DNA of 64,000 nt, from contig NZ_SJKA01000002.1 of NCBI RefSeq assembly GCF_004331435.1, forward strand, positions 310,001-374,000, in the 5' to 3' direction. Numbering within the stretch: the first letter of the stretch is position 1; each line of letters begins with the position of its first letter. The notes below the pieces were generated by a model. That model made no database searches, was not told the origin of the DNA, and worked only from the letters and a program-made list of their open reading frames with translations. This document shows, one piece after another, positions 1 through 9,100 of the stretch. Both the position numbers and the translations under genes were made by a program. Source of the stretch: Kribbella sindirgiensis. GTDB taxonomy: Bacteria > Actinomycetota > Actinomycetes > Propionibacteriales > Kribbellaceae.

Positions 1-1
1 G

Positions 2-121
2 GCCGGCCTGATCACCACCCGCCGGGCCGGCGCGTCAGTGCGCCACGAGATCACCCAACTGGGCATCTGGCTGCTCTCCGGCCACGGCTCCGGCCGTTCC
101 CGGGAGCCGACGCCACCCTGA
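2..121 (+). CDS. C-terminal end of a winged-helix transcriptional regulator (partial)
   Basis: Only the last 39 codons are in the window; the frame enters from the left edge and stops with TGA at 119-121. The readable residues (AGLITTRRAGASVRHEITQ, then LGIWLLSG) look like the wing and last helix of an ArsR/PadR-type winged helix, where a Leu-Ile-x-x-Arg-Arg-x-Gly wing is typical. The start, DNA-recognition helix and any ligand site are outside the window, so family and target cannot be fixed. The next 79 bases to the acyl-CoA dehydrogenase stop hold nothing I can identify. Confidence 0.5.
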   Translation, partial: AGLITTRRAGASVRHEITQLGIWLLSGHGSGRSREPTPP

Positions 122-200
122 GCCCCTGCCCCGCCGCGCGCTGGGCCGACCGGCACCGCCCCGCCTGTCGACCCAGCACGCCGGGCTCTCAGACACCCTC

Positions 201-1391
201 TTAGAGCTTGTAGTCCTCCAGTAGACGGCGGCCGATGATCATCCGCTGGATGTCCGCCGTACCCTCGCCGATCAGCAGCATCGGGGCCTCGCGGTACAGG
301 CGTTCGATCTCGTACTCCTTGGAGAACCCGTAGCCGCCGTGGATGCGGAACGAGTCCTCGACGACCTGGGCGCAGTACTCGCTGGCCAGGTACTTCGCGA
401 CACCGGCCTCGAAGTCGTTGCGGGAGCCGCTGTCCTTCTTGCGGGCCGCCTTCACCATCAGCTCGTGCGCGGCCTCCACCTTGACCGCCATGTCGGCGAG
501 CCGGAACAGCACCGCCTGGTGCTCGGCGATCTTCTTGCCGAACGTCTCACGCTGCTGCGCGTACGAGATGCCGAGCTCGAACGCCCGCCGCGCCACCCCG
601 CAGCCGCGCGCGGCCACGTTCACGCGCCCGACCTCGACGCCGTCCATCATCTGGTAGAAACCCTTACCCGGTACGCCGCCGAGGATCTGGCCCGCGTCGA
701 TCCGGTAGCCGTCGAACACCAGCTCCGTGGTGTCGACGCCCTTGTAGCCCATCTTCTCGATCTTGCCGGGGATCGTCAGGCCCTTGTCGACCTCGCCGAA
801 CCCGGGCTCCTTCTCGACCAGGAACGTGGTCATGTTCTTGTAGACCGAGTCCTGACCTTCGTCGGTCTTCACCAGTACGGCGACCAGGTTGCTCGAACCG
901 CCGTTGGTCAGCCACATCTTCTGGCCGTTGACGACGTACCCGTCGCCCTCGCGAGTGGCCTTGGTCTTGATCGCGGCGACATCGGATCCACAGCCCGGCT
1001 CGGACATCGAGAACGCGCCGCGGACCTCGCCGGTCGCCATCCGCGGCAGGTACTTCCGCTTCTGCTCGTCGGTGCCGTGCTGGAGCAGCATGTACGCGAC
1101 GATGAAGTGCGTGTTGATGATCCCGGACACGCTCATCCAGCCGCGGGCGATCTCCTCGACGCACAGCGCGTAGGTGAGCAGCGACTCGCCGAGGCCGCCG
1201 TACTCCTCGGGGATCATCAGGCCGAACAGACCGAGTTCCTTGAGCCCTTCGACGATCGCGAGAGGGTACTCGTCGCGGTGCTCGAGCTCGGTCGCGACTG
1301 GGAGGATCTCGGCCTCGACGAAGGCCCGGACCGTCTTCAGGATCTCTTCCTGGATGTCGGTCAGCCCGTCGGTCTGCTGCAACCTGCTCAT
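201..1391 (-). CDS. Acyl-CoA dehydrogenase
   Basis: FAD-dependent alpha,beta-desaturation of an acyl-CoA thioester, cytoplasmic, passing electrons to ETF. The 396-residue length is normal for the family. Seen in order: N-terminal helical domain (residues 10-120), middle beta domain with the flavin-contact signature AFSMSEPGCGSD near 127-138 and WLTNGGSSN near 160, then the C-terminal helical domain with RIHGGYGFSKEYEIERLYRE and GEGTADIQRMIIGR, whose Glu aligns with the usual catalytic base. The ATG start has a GAAGGAG Shine-Dalgarno (SD) 6 nt upstream. Chain-length specificity cannot be read; short or branched chain is likely from general resemblance. The upstream 90 bases hold a tandem TGTGACAC repeat (1438-1445 and 1450-1457). 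Confidence 0.93.
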   Translation of the reverse strand: MSRLQQTDGLTDIQEEILKTVRAFVEAEILPVATELEHRDEYPLAIVEGLKELGLFGLMIPEEYGGLGESLLTYALCVEEIARGWMSVSGIINTHFIVAYMLLQHGTDEQKRKYLPRMATGEVRGAFSMSEPGCGSDVAAIKTKATREGDGYVVNGQKMWLTNGGSSNLVAVLVKTDEGQDSVYKNMTTFLVEKEPGFGEVDKGLTIPGKIEKMGYKGVDTTELVFDGYRIDAGQILGGVPGKGFYQMMDGVEVGRVNVAARGCGVARRAFELGISYAQQRETFGKKIAEHQAVLFRLADMAVKVEAAHELMVKAARKKDSGSRNDFEAGVAKYLASEYCAQVVEDSFRIHGGYGFSKEYEIERLYREAPMLLIGEGTADIQRMIIGRRLLEDYKL

Positions 1392-1483
1392 CTGCGTCTC
1401 CTTCGCGCCGGCTTACCCGCGAGTATCCAGATACGAGTGTGACACTGGCTGTGACACCGACCACCTACAGAAGGTCGCGTGCC

Positions 1484-2923
1484 TCACTCGTCGTCGCGGT
1501 CGGGGCGCGGAAGTGACTGGCCGATGGTGAAGAAGAGCGAGGCGATCTGCTGGGTCGGCTGCCAGCGATGGCGTTGCTGTGCCTCGACCAGCCGCTGGCG
1601 CGCCTCGTAGAAGTGCTTCGCGGCGGACTCGGTGTCGCCTTGGTCGAGAGCCTGAGCAGCCTGGTCCAGGTCGTTCGCAGCCTCCCGTGGCGCCCTGCTA
1701 CGGCTGCCCTCCTGCGTCGCGCGGACCTGTGCGGCCAGGGACCGCATCCGCTGCACCAAGACCGCCTGCGGGTTCTGCGTGGGCTTCTGCGTCTGCTTCT
1801 GGGTGGGCTTCTTCGTCGGGGTCGTCTTGGTGGGCGTCGGCTTGGGCTTCGGCGTGGTCTTGGGCGCCGCTGTGGCCTTCTGCACCGGAGCAGACGGCGT
1901 GCCGCCGGCCTGTGCGGGCGGATCGTTCGACACGCCGGCCCGCAGCATGAGGGCCGCCACCACACCTGCCACAACCACCGCAGCAGCCACACCCGCCTTG
2001 GCCAACGGGAAACCACTGCGGGTCGCCCGGTGCGCCGGCTCGTCCGAGTCCTGCTCCCACTTGCCCACACCGAGCACCTCGCCGGCGTCCGCAGGTGGGG
2101 TGAAGGCCAGCACCTGGGTCTGGCTGGCCGGTGCGAGCAGTGCGGCCACCTCTTGCTCCGACGACGGGCGGTCCGCCGGGTCCTTGGCCAGCAGGTGCGT
2201 CACGAGGTTCGACAGCTCAGCCGGTACGTCGGCACGCGTCACAGGCGGAGGCGGTACGTCGAGATGCTGCCGCATGACCACGTCGACGGTCGGCCCGGTG
2301 AACGGCGGCGTACCGGTCAGGAGCTCGTGCAGGACGCAGCCGAACGAGTACCAGTCGCTGGCGGCGGTCGCGGGCTCGCCACGGACCTGTTCCGGCGACA
2401 CGTACGACGCCGTACCGAGCAGGACGCCCAGTCCGGTCGTCTCGGTGCCGGCGCTCTTGGCGATACCGAAGTCGGTCATCTTGAGCGTGCCGTCGGGAGC
2501 GAGCAGCAGGTTGCCAGGCTTCACGTCGCGGTGCACGATCCCGGCCGCGTGCGCCGCGTCCAGTGCGCGGGCGCCCTGCCGGGCGATGTCCTCGACCAGT
2601 GCGGCGGTTGGGAGTCCCGACGTACGCATCAGCTGGGCCAGATCGGGGCCTGGGACGAGTTCCATCACCAGGAACACGTGGTCGCCTTCGGTGCCGACGT
2701 CGTACGTCGCGACGACGTTCGGATGCGTCAATCGAGCGGCTGATTGAGCCTCGGCGCGAAACCTCTGGACCGCGTCCATCGGGTCGCCTTCGAGGCTGCG
2801 CAGCAGTTTCACCGCGACCTGACGGGCCAGGACCGTGTCCTGTGCCTGCCACACCTCACCCGCACCGCCCCTGCCCAGCAGGGTCAGCAACCGGTACCGA
2901 CCTGCCAGTACCTCGCCGTTCAC
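1484..2923 (-). CDS. Membrane-anchored serine/threonine protein kinase (PknB-type, no PASTA)
   Basis: Phosphorylates Ser/Thr on target proteins at the inner face of the membrane. Kinase domain about residues 10-270: glycine loop LGRGGAGEVW, VAVK lysine near 39, HRDVKPGN catalytic loop, DFGIAK, then GTASYVSPEQ. A linker leads to one transmembrane helix (AGVAAAVVVAGVVAALML, near 318), a Pro/Thr/Lys-rich outer stalk and a short helical C-terminus rich in Gln, Ala and Arg. PASTA repeats are absent, so the outer sensor differs from PknB. I chose the GTG at 2923 because GGAAGG lies 7 nt upstream; a longer frame to 2986 would run through the likely -10. The gene is divergent from the cyclophilin gene. 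Confidence 0.9.
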   Translation of the reverse strand: MNGEVLAGRYRLLTLLGRGGAGEVWQAQDTVLARQVAVKLLRSLEGDPMDAVQRFRAEAQSAARLTHPNVVATYDVGTEGDHVFLVMELVPGPDLAQLMRTSGLPTAALVEDIARQGARALDAAHAAGIVHRDVKPGNLLLAPDGTLKMTDFGIAKSAGTETTGLGVLLGTASYVSPEQVRGEPATAASDWYSFGCVLHELLTGTPPFTGPTVDVVMRQHLDVPPPPVTRADVPAELSNLVTHLLAKDPADRPSSEQEVAALLAPASQTQVLAFTPPADAGEVLGVGKWEQDSDEPAHRATRSGFPLAKAGVAAAVVVAGVVAALMLRAGVSNDPPAQAGGTPSAPVQKATAAPKTTPKPKPTPTKTTPTKKPTQKQTQKPTQNPQAVLVQRMRSLAAQVRATQEGSRSRAPREAANDLDQAAQALDQGDTESAAKHFYEARQRLVEAQQRHRWQPTQQIASLFFTIGQSLPRPDRDDE

Positions 2924-2951
2924 ACAAACACCTTCCGCAGCGGACCGCAAC

Positions 2952-2957
2952 ACCTTA
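2952..2957 (-). promoter_or_regulatory. Likely -10 element for the protein kinase gene
   Basis: TAAGGT on the minus strand fits the actinobacterial TANNNT -10 hexamer. It would start a transcript near 2945, giving a leader of about 20 nt that contains the GGAAGG SD. Position supports the GTG start at 2923. Confidence 0.45.
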
Positions 2958-3029
2958 GGCGGGAAGCTCCGGATCTTCGAGTCCACGGCGGAAACCTTCA
3001 GAAAGCTCTGCAGAGAGCGAGCGAAGTAC

Positions 3030-3035
3030 TACGGT
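3030..3035 (+). promoter_or_regulatory. -10 element of a leaderless cyclophilin transcript
   Basis: TACGGT followed by exactly 6 nt and then the ATG at 3042. This spacing puts the transcript start on or next to the A of the start codon, and no SD is present, so the mRNA is probably leaderless. Confidence 0.5.
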
Positions 3036-3041
3036 GTGCTG

Positions 3042-3692
3042 ATGAAGCGATCACTCACCGCCCTGATCGCGGCCGTTCTGGTCGCGACAACGCTTTCCAC
3101 GACCTCCGCCTCCGCTGCACCGGCCGCGAAACCGGTGGCGAAGTGCGAGTTCACGCCGACGCCGGAGAACCCGGCGGCCAAGCCGGTCCGGATCCCGTCG
3201 CCGGTCGCCCGCGCGAAGGGCACGGTCGACGTGTACTTCGTCACCAACTACGGACCGTTCGTGGTGCGGATGGACCGCGCCAACGCGCCGTGCGGCGTAC
3301 ACAACTTCGTGCACCTGGTGAAGAGCCGGTTCTACGACGCCACGCAGTGCTTCCGGCTGACGAACTCGACCCGGCTCGGGGTCCTGCAGTGCGGTGACAT
3401 CTACCGCCAGGAGGAGGGCGGACCGGGGTACAAGTTCCCCGACGAGGTCACCGGGAAGGAGACCTACCCGCGCGGCACCGTTGCCTACGGCAACCAGGGC
3501 CCGGGTACCAACGGCTCGGAGTTCTTCGTCGTGCACTCGTTCGCCAACATCGCCCCGAACTACACGGTCCTCGGTCACGTGATCGCCGGCATGTCCACCT
3601 TCGACCGGATGGTCGCGGCCGGTATCGCCGACCCCGACCAGGACGGCCCGCCGGTCAAGCCGATCCGCATCTACAAGGTCTGGGCCCGCTGA
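3042..3692 (+). CDS. Secreted cyclophilin-type peptidyl-prolyl cis-trans isomerase
   Basis: Predicted to isomerise X-Pro bonds in exported proteins. Residues 1-26 form a Sec signal peptide (KR n-region, hydrophobic LTALIAAVLVATTLS, Ala-Ser-Ala cleavage region). The rest is a cyclophilin domain: VDVYFVTNYGPFVVRMDR, NFVHLVKSRFYDATQCFR, GTVAYGNQGPGTNGSEFFVV and YTVLGHVIAGM are recognisable core strands. The usual catalytic Arg in the FHR box appears as CFR, so activity should be retained. There are 216 residues. The ATG is set by a TACGGT -10 six nt upstream. It lies next to, and divergent from, a membrane kinase gene. Confidence 0.9.
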   Translation: MKRSLTALIAAVLVATTLSTTSASAAPAAKPVAKCEFTPTPENPAAKPVRIPSPVARAKGTVDVYFVTNYGPFVVRMDRANAPCGVHNFVHLVKSRFYDATQCFRLTNSTRLGVLQCGDIYRQEEGGPGYKFPDEVTGKETYPRGTVAYGNQGPGTNGSEFFVVHSFANIAPNYTVLGHVIAGMSTFDRMVAAGIADPDQDGPPVKPIRIYKVWAR

Positions 3693-3721
3693 GGGGGAGG
3701 GTAATTCGGGCGGTACGCCGC

Positions 3722-3727
3722 TAGCTT
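3722..3727 (+). promoter_or_regulatory. -10 element of a leaderless HTH-glyoxalase gene
   Basis: TAGCTT lies 6 nt before GTG 3734. The gene has no SD, so this spacing supports both the GTG choice and a leaderless transcript. Confidence 0.45.
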
Positions 3728-3733
3728 GAGGGT

Positions 3734-4357
3734 GTGGGTACACGCGGACGGCCCCGGCATCCCGACGTACTGACACCCGCCGAGTGGCAGGTGGTGCACG
3801 CGGTGCGGCACGGGATGCCGAACCGGGAGATCGCGCGACGGCGTGGAGTCAGCGTCGACGCGGTGAAGTTCCACGTCGCCAACGCGCTGCTGAAGCTCGG
3901 CCTGGACCGCCGGGCCGAGCTTCGCACCTGGCGCGGTGTGCCCGCCGACAGCGCTCTTCGAGGAGGCCAGGACATGAGCGTGCAACTCGGCGCGATCGGG
4001 CAGATCGCCCACCCGTGCAGTGACATCGAGAAGGCGGTCGAGTTCTACCGCGACGTACTCGGACTCCCCCACCTGTACACGTTCGGCGACCTGGCGTTCT
4101 TCGACTGCGGCGGGACCCGCCTGTTCCTCAGCGCCAACGACGCCCCACCCGGGAAGCCGTCCTGCCTGTACTTCCGCGTCGAGGACATCAACACCGCCTA
4201 CGACGAACTCCGGGAGCGCGGTGTGGAGTTCGAGGGCGCCCCGCACCTCATCCACAAACACGACAACGGAGTCGAGGAATGGATGGCGTTCTTCCCCGAC
4301 CCCGACGGCCACCTGCTGGCGATCATGGCCCAGACCGCCCCCGCCGACCTGGCATGA
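3734..4357 (+). CDS. LuxR-type HTH fused to a VOC/glyoxalase domain
   Basis: 207 residues in two parts. Residues 13-68 are a LuxR/GerE-like helix-turn-helix (LTPAEWQVVHAVRHGMPNRE, then IARRRGVSVDAVKFHVANAL). Residues 80-200 are one vicinal-oxygen-chelate unit (IGQIAHPCSDIEKAVEFYRD, LGLPHLYTFGD, ending FFPDPDGHLLAIM). VOC domains bind metal and small molecules or act as enzymes; fused to an HTH the domain may be a ligand sensor, or the protein may be an enzyme with DNA-binding ability. Metal-ligand positions His (in IAHPCSD) and Glu (in VEEWMAFF) can be seen but were not modelled. An ATG at the junction (MSVQLGAIG, 3974) could give the VOC domain alone. Confidence 0.8.
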   Translation: MGTRGRPRHPDVLTPAEWQVVHAVRHGMPNREIARRRGVSVDAVKFHVANALLKLGLDRRAELRTWRGVPADSALRGGQDMSVQLGAIGQIAHPCSDIEKAVEFYRDVLGLPHLYTFGDLAFFDCGGTRLFLSANDAPPGKPSCLYFRVEDINTAYDELRERGVEFEGAPHLIHKHDNGVEEWMAFFPDPDGHLLAIMAQTAPADLA

Positions 4358-4364
4358 TCGGCGG

Positions 4365-5090
4365 GTGACTCTCGAGGGTGCGAGTTTGAGCCGGCTCGAG
4401 CGGGCTGTGTGTGCCGTGGTGGGGCTCGCCACGGGAGGAGCCGGCGGCGTCGCTGTGTTCGTCGACGGAAGCAACGTCGGCGGCGTACCGCTGCTGATCG
4501 GTGTCGGAGCGCTCTTCGGGTACCTTGCGGTGTCCGGCCAGCGGCTGAGCCAGGTCAAGGTCGGGAACAGCGAGGCGTCGTTCATCGGCAGGATCCTCCG
4601 TGATCCGACCGTCTCCGACGAAGCCAAGGCCGAGGTCGCCGAGCGCCTGGACGAAGTTCCGCTGCCGTCGGGGACTCAGCGGGCGGTCAACGAGATCCTG
4701 GACGCGCGGGCAGCCGCGGACGCATACCGCCGGCAGGTGATCGGAGCCGTCGAGCGCCTGGCCGGTGCCGAGATCACGGCCCGGGCGACCGAGGACCAGC
4801 CACCCCGGCACTGGGATCTGCTGCTCGGTTCCGGCGATCGGATCGCCGTGGAGATCACGTGGCGTGGCCGTCCGCAGACACCGGACCAGGTGACCGAGAT
4901 GCTGCAAATGACCGCGGCACACAGCTTCGAGGCGTACGGATTGATCATCACCAACCAGCCGGTGCCCGGCGGAGCCCGTTACGAACCGCAGGACGAACTC
5001 TGGCTGGGCGTCTCCTGGAGCAGCCCAGCCGACGACGTGAATCTCGCCGCCGCGCTGCAGGAACTGCTCCGCGCCTCGCGCGCCGACTAG
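4365..5090 (+). CDS. Two-helix membrane protein with a cytoplasmic domain resembling a degraded PD-(D/E)XK fold
   Basis: I do not recognise a family. From GTG 4365 there are 241 residues. Two transmembrane helices come first (AVCAVVGLATGGAGGVAVFV, residues 13-32, and VPLLIGVGALFGYLAVSG, about 39-56). A helical linker follows (DEAKAEVAERLDEVPLPSGT), then a mixed domain with HWDLLLGSGDRIAVEITWRG, which resembles the Asp...Glu-x-Lys core of restriction-like nucleases but has Trp where Lys is expected. Near its end it has strand-like YGLIITNQPVP. The stop codon is shared, as the palindrome CTAG, with the convergent CoA lyase gene. It could be a non-catalytic Mrr-like sensor. Confidence 0.6.
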   Translation: MTLEGASLSRLERAVCAVVGLATGGAGGVAVFVDGSNVGGVPLLIGVGALFGYLAVSGQRLSQVKVGNSEASFIGRILRDPTVSDEAKAEVAERLDEVPLPSGTQRAVNEILDARAAADAYRRQVIGAVERLAGAEITARATEDQPPRHWDLLLGSGDRIAVEITWRGRPQTPDQVTEMLQMTAAHSFEAYGLIITNQPVPGGARYEPQDELWLGVSWSSPADDVNLAAALQELLRASRAD

Positions 5091-6049
5091 TCGGTCGGCG
5101 GGACCCAGACGTCGGTGCGGGTGAGGCCGGCGGCGCGGCCCTTGGCGGAGATGACCAGGGCCATTTTGCGGCTGGCTTCGTCGATCATCTCGTCGCCGAG
5201 CATGACCGCGCCGCGGCCGCCGCCGGCTGCGGAGGTGTAGTGGTCGTAGGCGTCGAGGATGTTCTCGGCGTGGTCGTAGTCGTCCTGGCGTGGCGAGTAG
5301 ACCTCGTTCGCGGCGGCGATCTGGTCGGGGTGCAGGACCCACTTGCCGTCGAAGCCGAGCGCGGCCGAGCGGCCCGCGACGCGGCGGAAGCCGTCGACGT
5401 CCTTGATCTGCAGGTACGGGCCGTCGATCGCCTGCTTGCCGTGCGCCCGCGCGGCCATCAGGATCTGCATCAGGATGTAGTGGTAGGCGTCGCCGACGTC
5501 GTACCCGGGCGGCTGCTCGCCGACCACCAGCGACTTCATGTTGATCGACGCCATGAAGTCCGCCGGGCCGAAGATGATCGTCTCCACCCGCGGCGACGCG
5601 GTCGCGATCGCGTTCACGTTGGTCAGGCCGAGGGCGTTCTCGATCTGCGCCTCGATCCCGATCCGGCCCGGCTCGTACCCGTGCACCTTCTCCAGCTGGG
5701 TGAGCAGCAGGTCGAGCGCGACCACCTGTTCGGCGGTCTGCACCTTCGGCAGCATGATGCAGTCCAGGTTCGCGCCGGCGCCGCCGACGACCTCGATCAC
5801 ATCGGCGTAGGTCCACTCGGTGGTCCAGTCGTTCACCCGGACGACGCGCAGCTTGGTGCCCCAGCCGCCCTCGTTGAGCGCGGCGACGATGTTCTTGCGG
5901 GCATCCGGCTTCGCGATCGGCGCGACCGAGTCCTCGAGGTCCAGGAACACCTGGTCCGCGTCCAGCCCCTTCGCCTTGGTCAGGAACCGCGGGTTCGACC
6001 CCGGGGTGGCCAGGCACGACCGCCTGCTGCGCAAAACCTGTTCCGCCAT
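5087..6049 (-). CDS. HpcH/HpaI-type CoA ester lyase (malyl-/citramalyl-CoA lyase family)
   Basis: Metal-dependent aldol cleavage of a 3-hydroxyacyl-CoA, or thioester hydrolysis in some relatives. 320 residues, typical for CitE-like TIM barrels. Visible landmarks: SRRSCLATPGSNPRF (start), VFLDLEDSVAP with the acidic pair that helps bind Mg2+, IMLPKVQTAEQV, GIEAQIENALGL with the second metal Glu, then GPADFMAS and KWVLHPDQI near the C-terminus. The ATG has GGAGGT 6 nt upstream. L-malyl-CoA/beta-methylmalyl-CoA lyase is the likeliest role, but substrate cannot be set from sequence. It is monocistronic, and a convergent gene shares its stop site. Confidence 0.85.
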   Translation of the reverse strand: MAEQVLRSRRSCLATPGSNPRFLTKAKGLDADQVFLDLEDSVAPIAKPDARKNIVAALNEGGWGTKLRVVRVNDWTTEWTYADVIEVVGGAGANLDCIMLPKVQTAEQVVALDLLLTQLEKVHGYEPGRIGIEAQIENALGLTNVNAIATASPRVETIIFGPADFMASINMKSLVVGEQPPGYDVGDAYHYILMQILMAARAHGKQAIDGPYLQIKDVDGFRRVAGRSAALGFDGKWVLHPDQIAAANEVYSPRQDDYDHAENILDAYDHYTSAAGGGRGAVMLGDEMIDEASRKMALVISAKGRAAGLTRTDVWVPPTD

Positions 6050-6152
6050 CGGGGGACCTCCACTCGGTTACTCGCCGGTCACCGGCAGCGTACGGCGTCT
6101 GCCGCCGCTGACTCGGTGACCCGGCTCACTTCCTTTCCGAGTGTGTCCCGAT

Positions 6153-9100
6153 TCACCGTGTGGTGATGCCGTACGCGCGGGTGATGGTCTGCTTGATCGT
6201 GTTCCCCGCGGCGTCCACGCCCTCCGTACGCAGGCTGACCGCACTGGCGCTCCTCGGGTGCTGCAGTACGGCGGTGTACTCGCTCCGACCCGACTTCGTC
6301 GTCCGCACCGACTGCCACGTGGCCCCGTCGTCGTAGCTGACGGACAGCTTCAGGCTGGTCAGCTCTGGGTCGCTCCCGAGGTACGAGTGGTGGTAGCCGC
6401 TGATGGTGATCCTGTTATCGCGCCCCGCGGGCAGAGTGTTGTTCAGACGCAGCCCAAGGTCGTAGCCCAAGTACAGCTGGCTGTTGGCCGCACAGCTGCC
6501 CTTGTCCTGTCCTAGCCGGGTGATCGTGTCCCAAGTCCCGCAGTGCACCCCGTACCCCTTCGGCGGCCGGTATGGGAAGCCGTCGGTGGGCTTGGCCGTG
6601 GTGAACGTCCACTCCGACGCGACGGTCCGCGACCACTTCTGCAGCTTGTACGGCGCGGGGTACGTCTCGGTCATCCGGTAGCGGCCCGGTGCGTCGGGCA
6701 GAACGAAGTACGGCACGCCGATGACCGCGATGAAGAACACCCAGAAGCCCTGTTCGACAGGGATCTCCTGGCCGTCCGGTCCCCAGAGCTTGATCTGCGT
6801 CTGCGGCTCGCCGCGCAGGATCTCGGGGATGTAGTACGTCTGCGTGCCCGTGGCCAGTCCGTCGCTGCTCTGCGTGTGCCAGGGCATGAAGATGTTGCCG
6901 CTCCGGCACGCCTGACACAGCTGCCAGGTGTAGTCGTTGTCCTCGGGCGTCACGGTCCGCAGCGCCGAGTGCACCAGCGGCTGCTCGCCGAACGTGTCAG
7001 TACGTCGACCCGGCCGCGTGAGCACGTCGCCACGGCTCTGGACCCACCCGGTGCGGTGGAACGCCTCCATGTCGGCGGGAGCGTCGTACGTCAGGCCGGC
7101 GCCTCTGCTGCGTCGTACGTCGTCCTGGATCGGGCCGACGTACTCGGTCAGCGTGCCCGGTCCGCGCATCGTCAGCTTCACACTGCCCAGACTGCGGCCG
7201 TACTTCTTCGCAGCGTTCCAGCTCAGCGCGACCGTGCCGGGTGCATCGCCGTGGTAGCTGCTGTCGAAGCGGTACACGTCGCGTGGGCTGACTGTCTTCT
7301 GCACTAGCGGCACCCGTCCCTCGACGGGGTAGGACATCGCGTAGACGTACGGCATCGCCGCCTTGCCTCGTACAGTCACCACTCGCGGCAGGTGGGCCCG
7401 TAGCGCCTGCCCTTGCTCGGCAGGGATCGTCAGCACCGGGATCGGTACTGCGACATCGTCGACCGGAACCGCCCGGCCACGTGCGCCGTACAGGAGCACA
7501 CCAGCCGCGCCGGCCTGGTGCGCGGCCTGAGCTCTCGCCAGTACACCGGATTTGCAGGACCACGCGGCGGCCGGGCAGAGGTCGGACACGTCGAGCAGCA
7601 CGACCGCACCGCGCGCCGGCGTACCGAAGACGAGCGGGAGCACCTTCGTACCGTCGAAGCGTGGGTCCTCTGCTTCGAGACTCACGTACTTCGCGTCGAG
7701 AGTCCTGCCACCGGCGTACATCGCTACCGGCGGTGTGGTGAGCAGCCGGTCGTCACGCCACAGGAACCCGCCAACCGTGACTTGCTGCGTTGGTGTGACC
7801 CACAGACCCCACTCCTTCTTGTACAGCGAGGAGGCACTGACCCGGAGCGTCCACATGCCAGTTGCTGACGTCTGAGTCCACCCGACCTGGCTGTCGACCG
7901 GCACGGAGGCCAGTGGGGTCCGCGTACTCACCCTGCTGGCAGTGCTCGCGTCCAGTACGACGTTCTGGTCGGAGCGCACGTCGACCTGCGGACTGGTCAG
8001 GAGCGTGACCTGCGGGTTGCCGGCCGCGTCACGCCAGTTGATGGACGTCTGGACGCTGTACGTGCCCTCGTCGAGGGTGCCGCTGATGTTCTGCGCTCCC
8101 CCGGCGTACCCGACGTTGTTGGTGATGTCGAGGTCGTTCTGGTCGTCGGTGCGCAGGAAGTACCAGGTGTTGTACTGCACGTCGGTCGCACCGGCCGGGA
8201 GCTTGATGGACCCGGTCAGCTTGTGCCGCGCCGCGTGCGTGTACGCCGCTACGGCGTTACGCAGCTCGGTCTGACCAGCGGTCGCGACGATCGAGCCCTG
8301 GTACCAGGTGCCCGGACCGCTGGGGTCGAACGTCGCTGTGACCGGTGCGGACCCGTTGGCGGGAACCGTGACCGTGGCAGGCACCTGCAACGCGTTCGGC
8401 GGCGCCGTGCCTTCGGTCGCCTTGATGGACGCGGTCAGCTGCAGCGTGACGGGCTGAGCGGTGGTGTTGACGTACGTGATGGTCTTCGTGGCAGGTACGT
8501 CGTACGGCTCCGGGAGGATGCCGAAATCCAGGTTGCCCGTGCTGTAGACGCCTTGTGTGACCGCACGGGCGACGTCGACGCGACCAGAGCCGACCTGGTA
8601 CGCCGTACCGTCGATCTGCTTGCTACTGCTGATCAGATGGCTCTTGAGCTGCTCACCCGTCCAGTCGGGGTGCTGTTGCGCCAGCAGGGCCGCCGCGCCG
8701 GCGACGTGCGGTGTGGCCATGGACGTGCCGCTGAGGCTCGTGTACTTGTCGCCGACGAGCGGGCCGAGCGACGTACCTGCTGCGCGAGCAGCCACGATCG
8801 AGACACCGGGCGCGGAGATGTCCGGCTTGAGCCCGTAGTCGACTCGTCGCGGCCCCTGGCTGGAGAACGAGGCCCGCTGGTCCTGCTTGTCGACCGCCGC
8901 GACAGTCAGCGCCGCGTCCGCGACCCCTGGCGCACCGAGCGTCCCGGCCGCGGCGTCGTTGCCCGCCGCGATCACGAACAGCGTGTGGTACTGCGCAGTC
9001 AGGTCGTTGACGGCCTGGCTCATCGGGTCCTTGCCGTCGGTGCAGCAACCGCCGAGACTCATGCTGATGACGTCGGCACCCTGCGAGGCCGCCCACTGCA

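Noticed and set aside
4323..6017. A 564-codon minus-strand frame overlapping the CoA lyase and membrane protein genes
   Set aside because: Arg-rich, motif-free and out of frame with the CoA lyase, which shows full family signatures.
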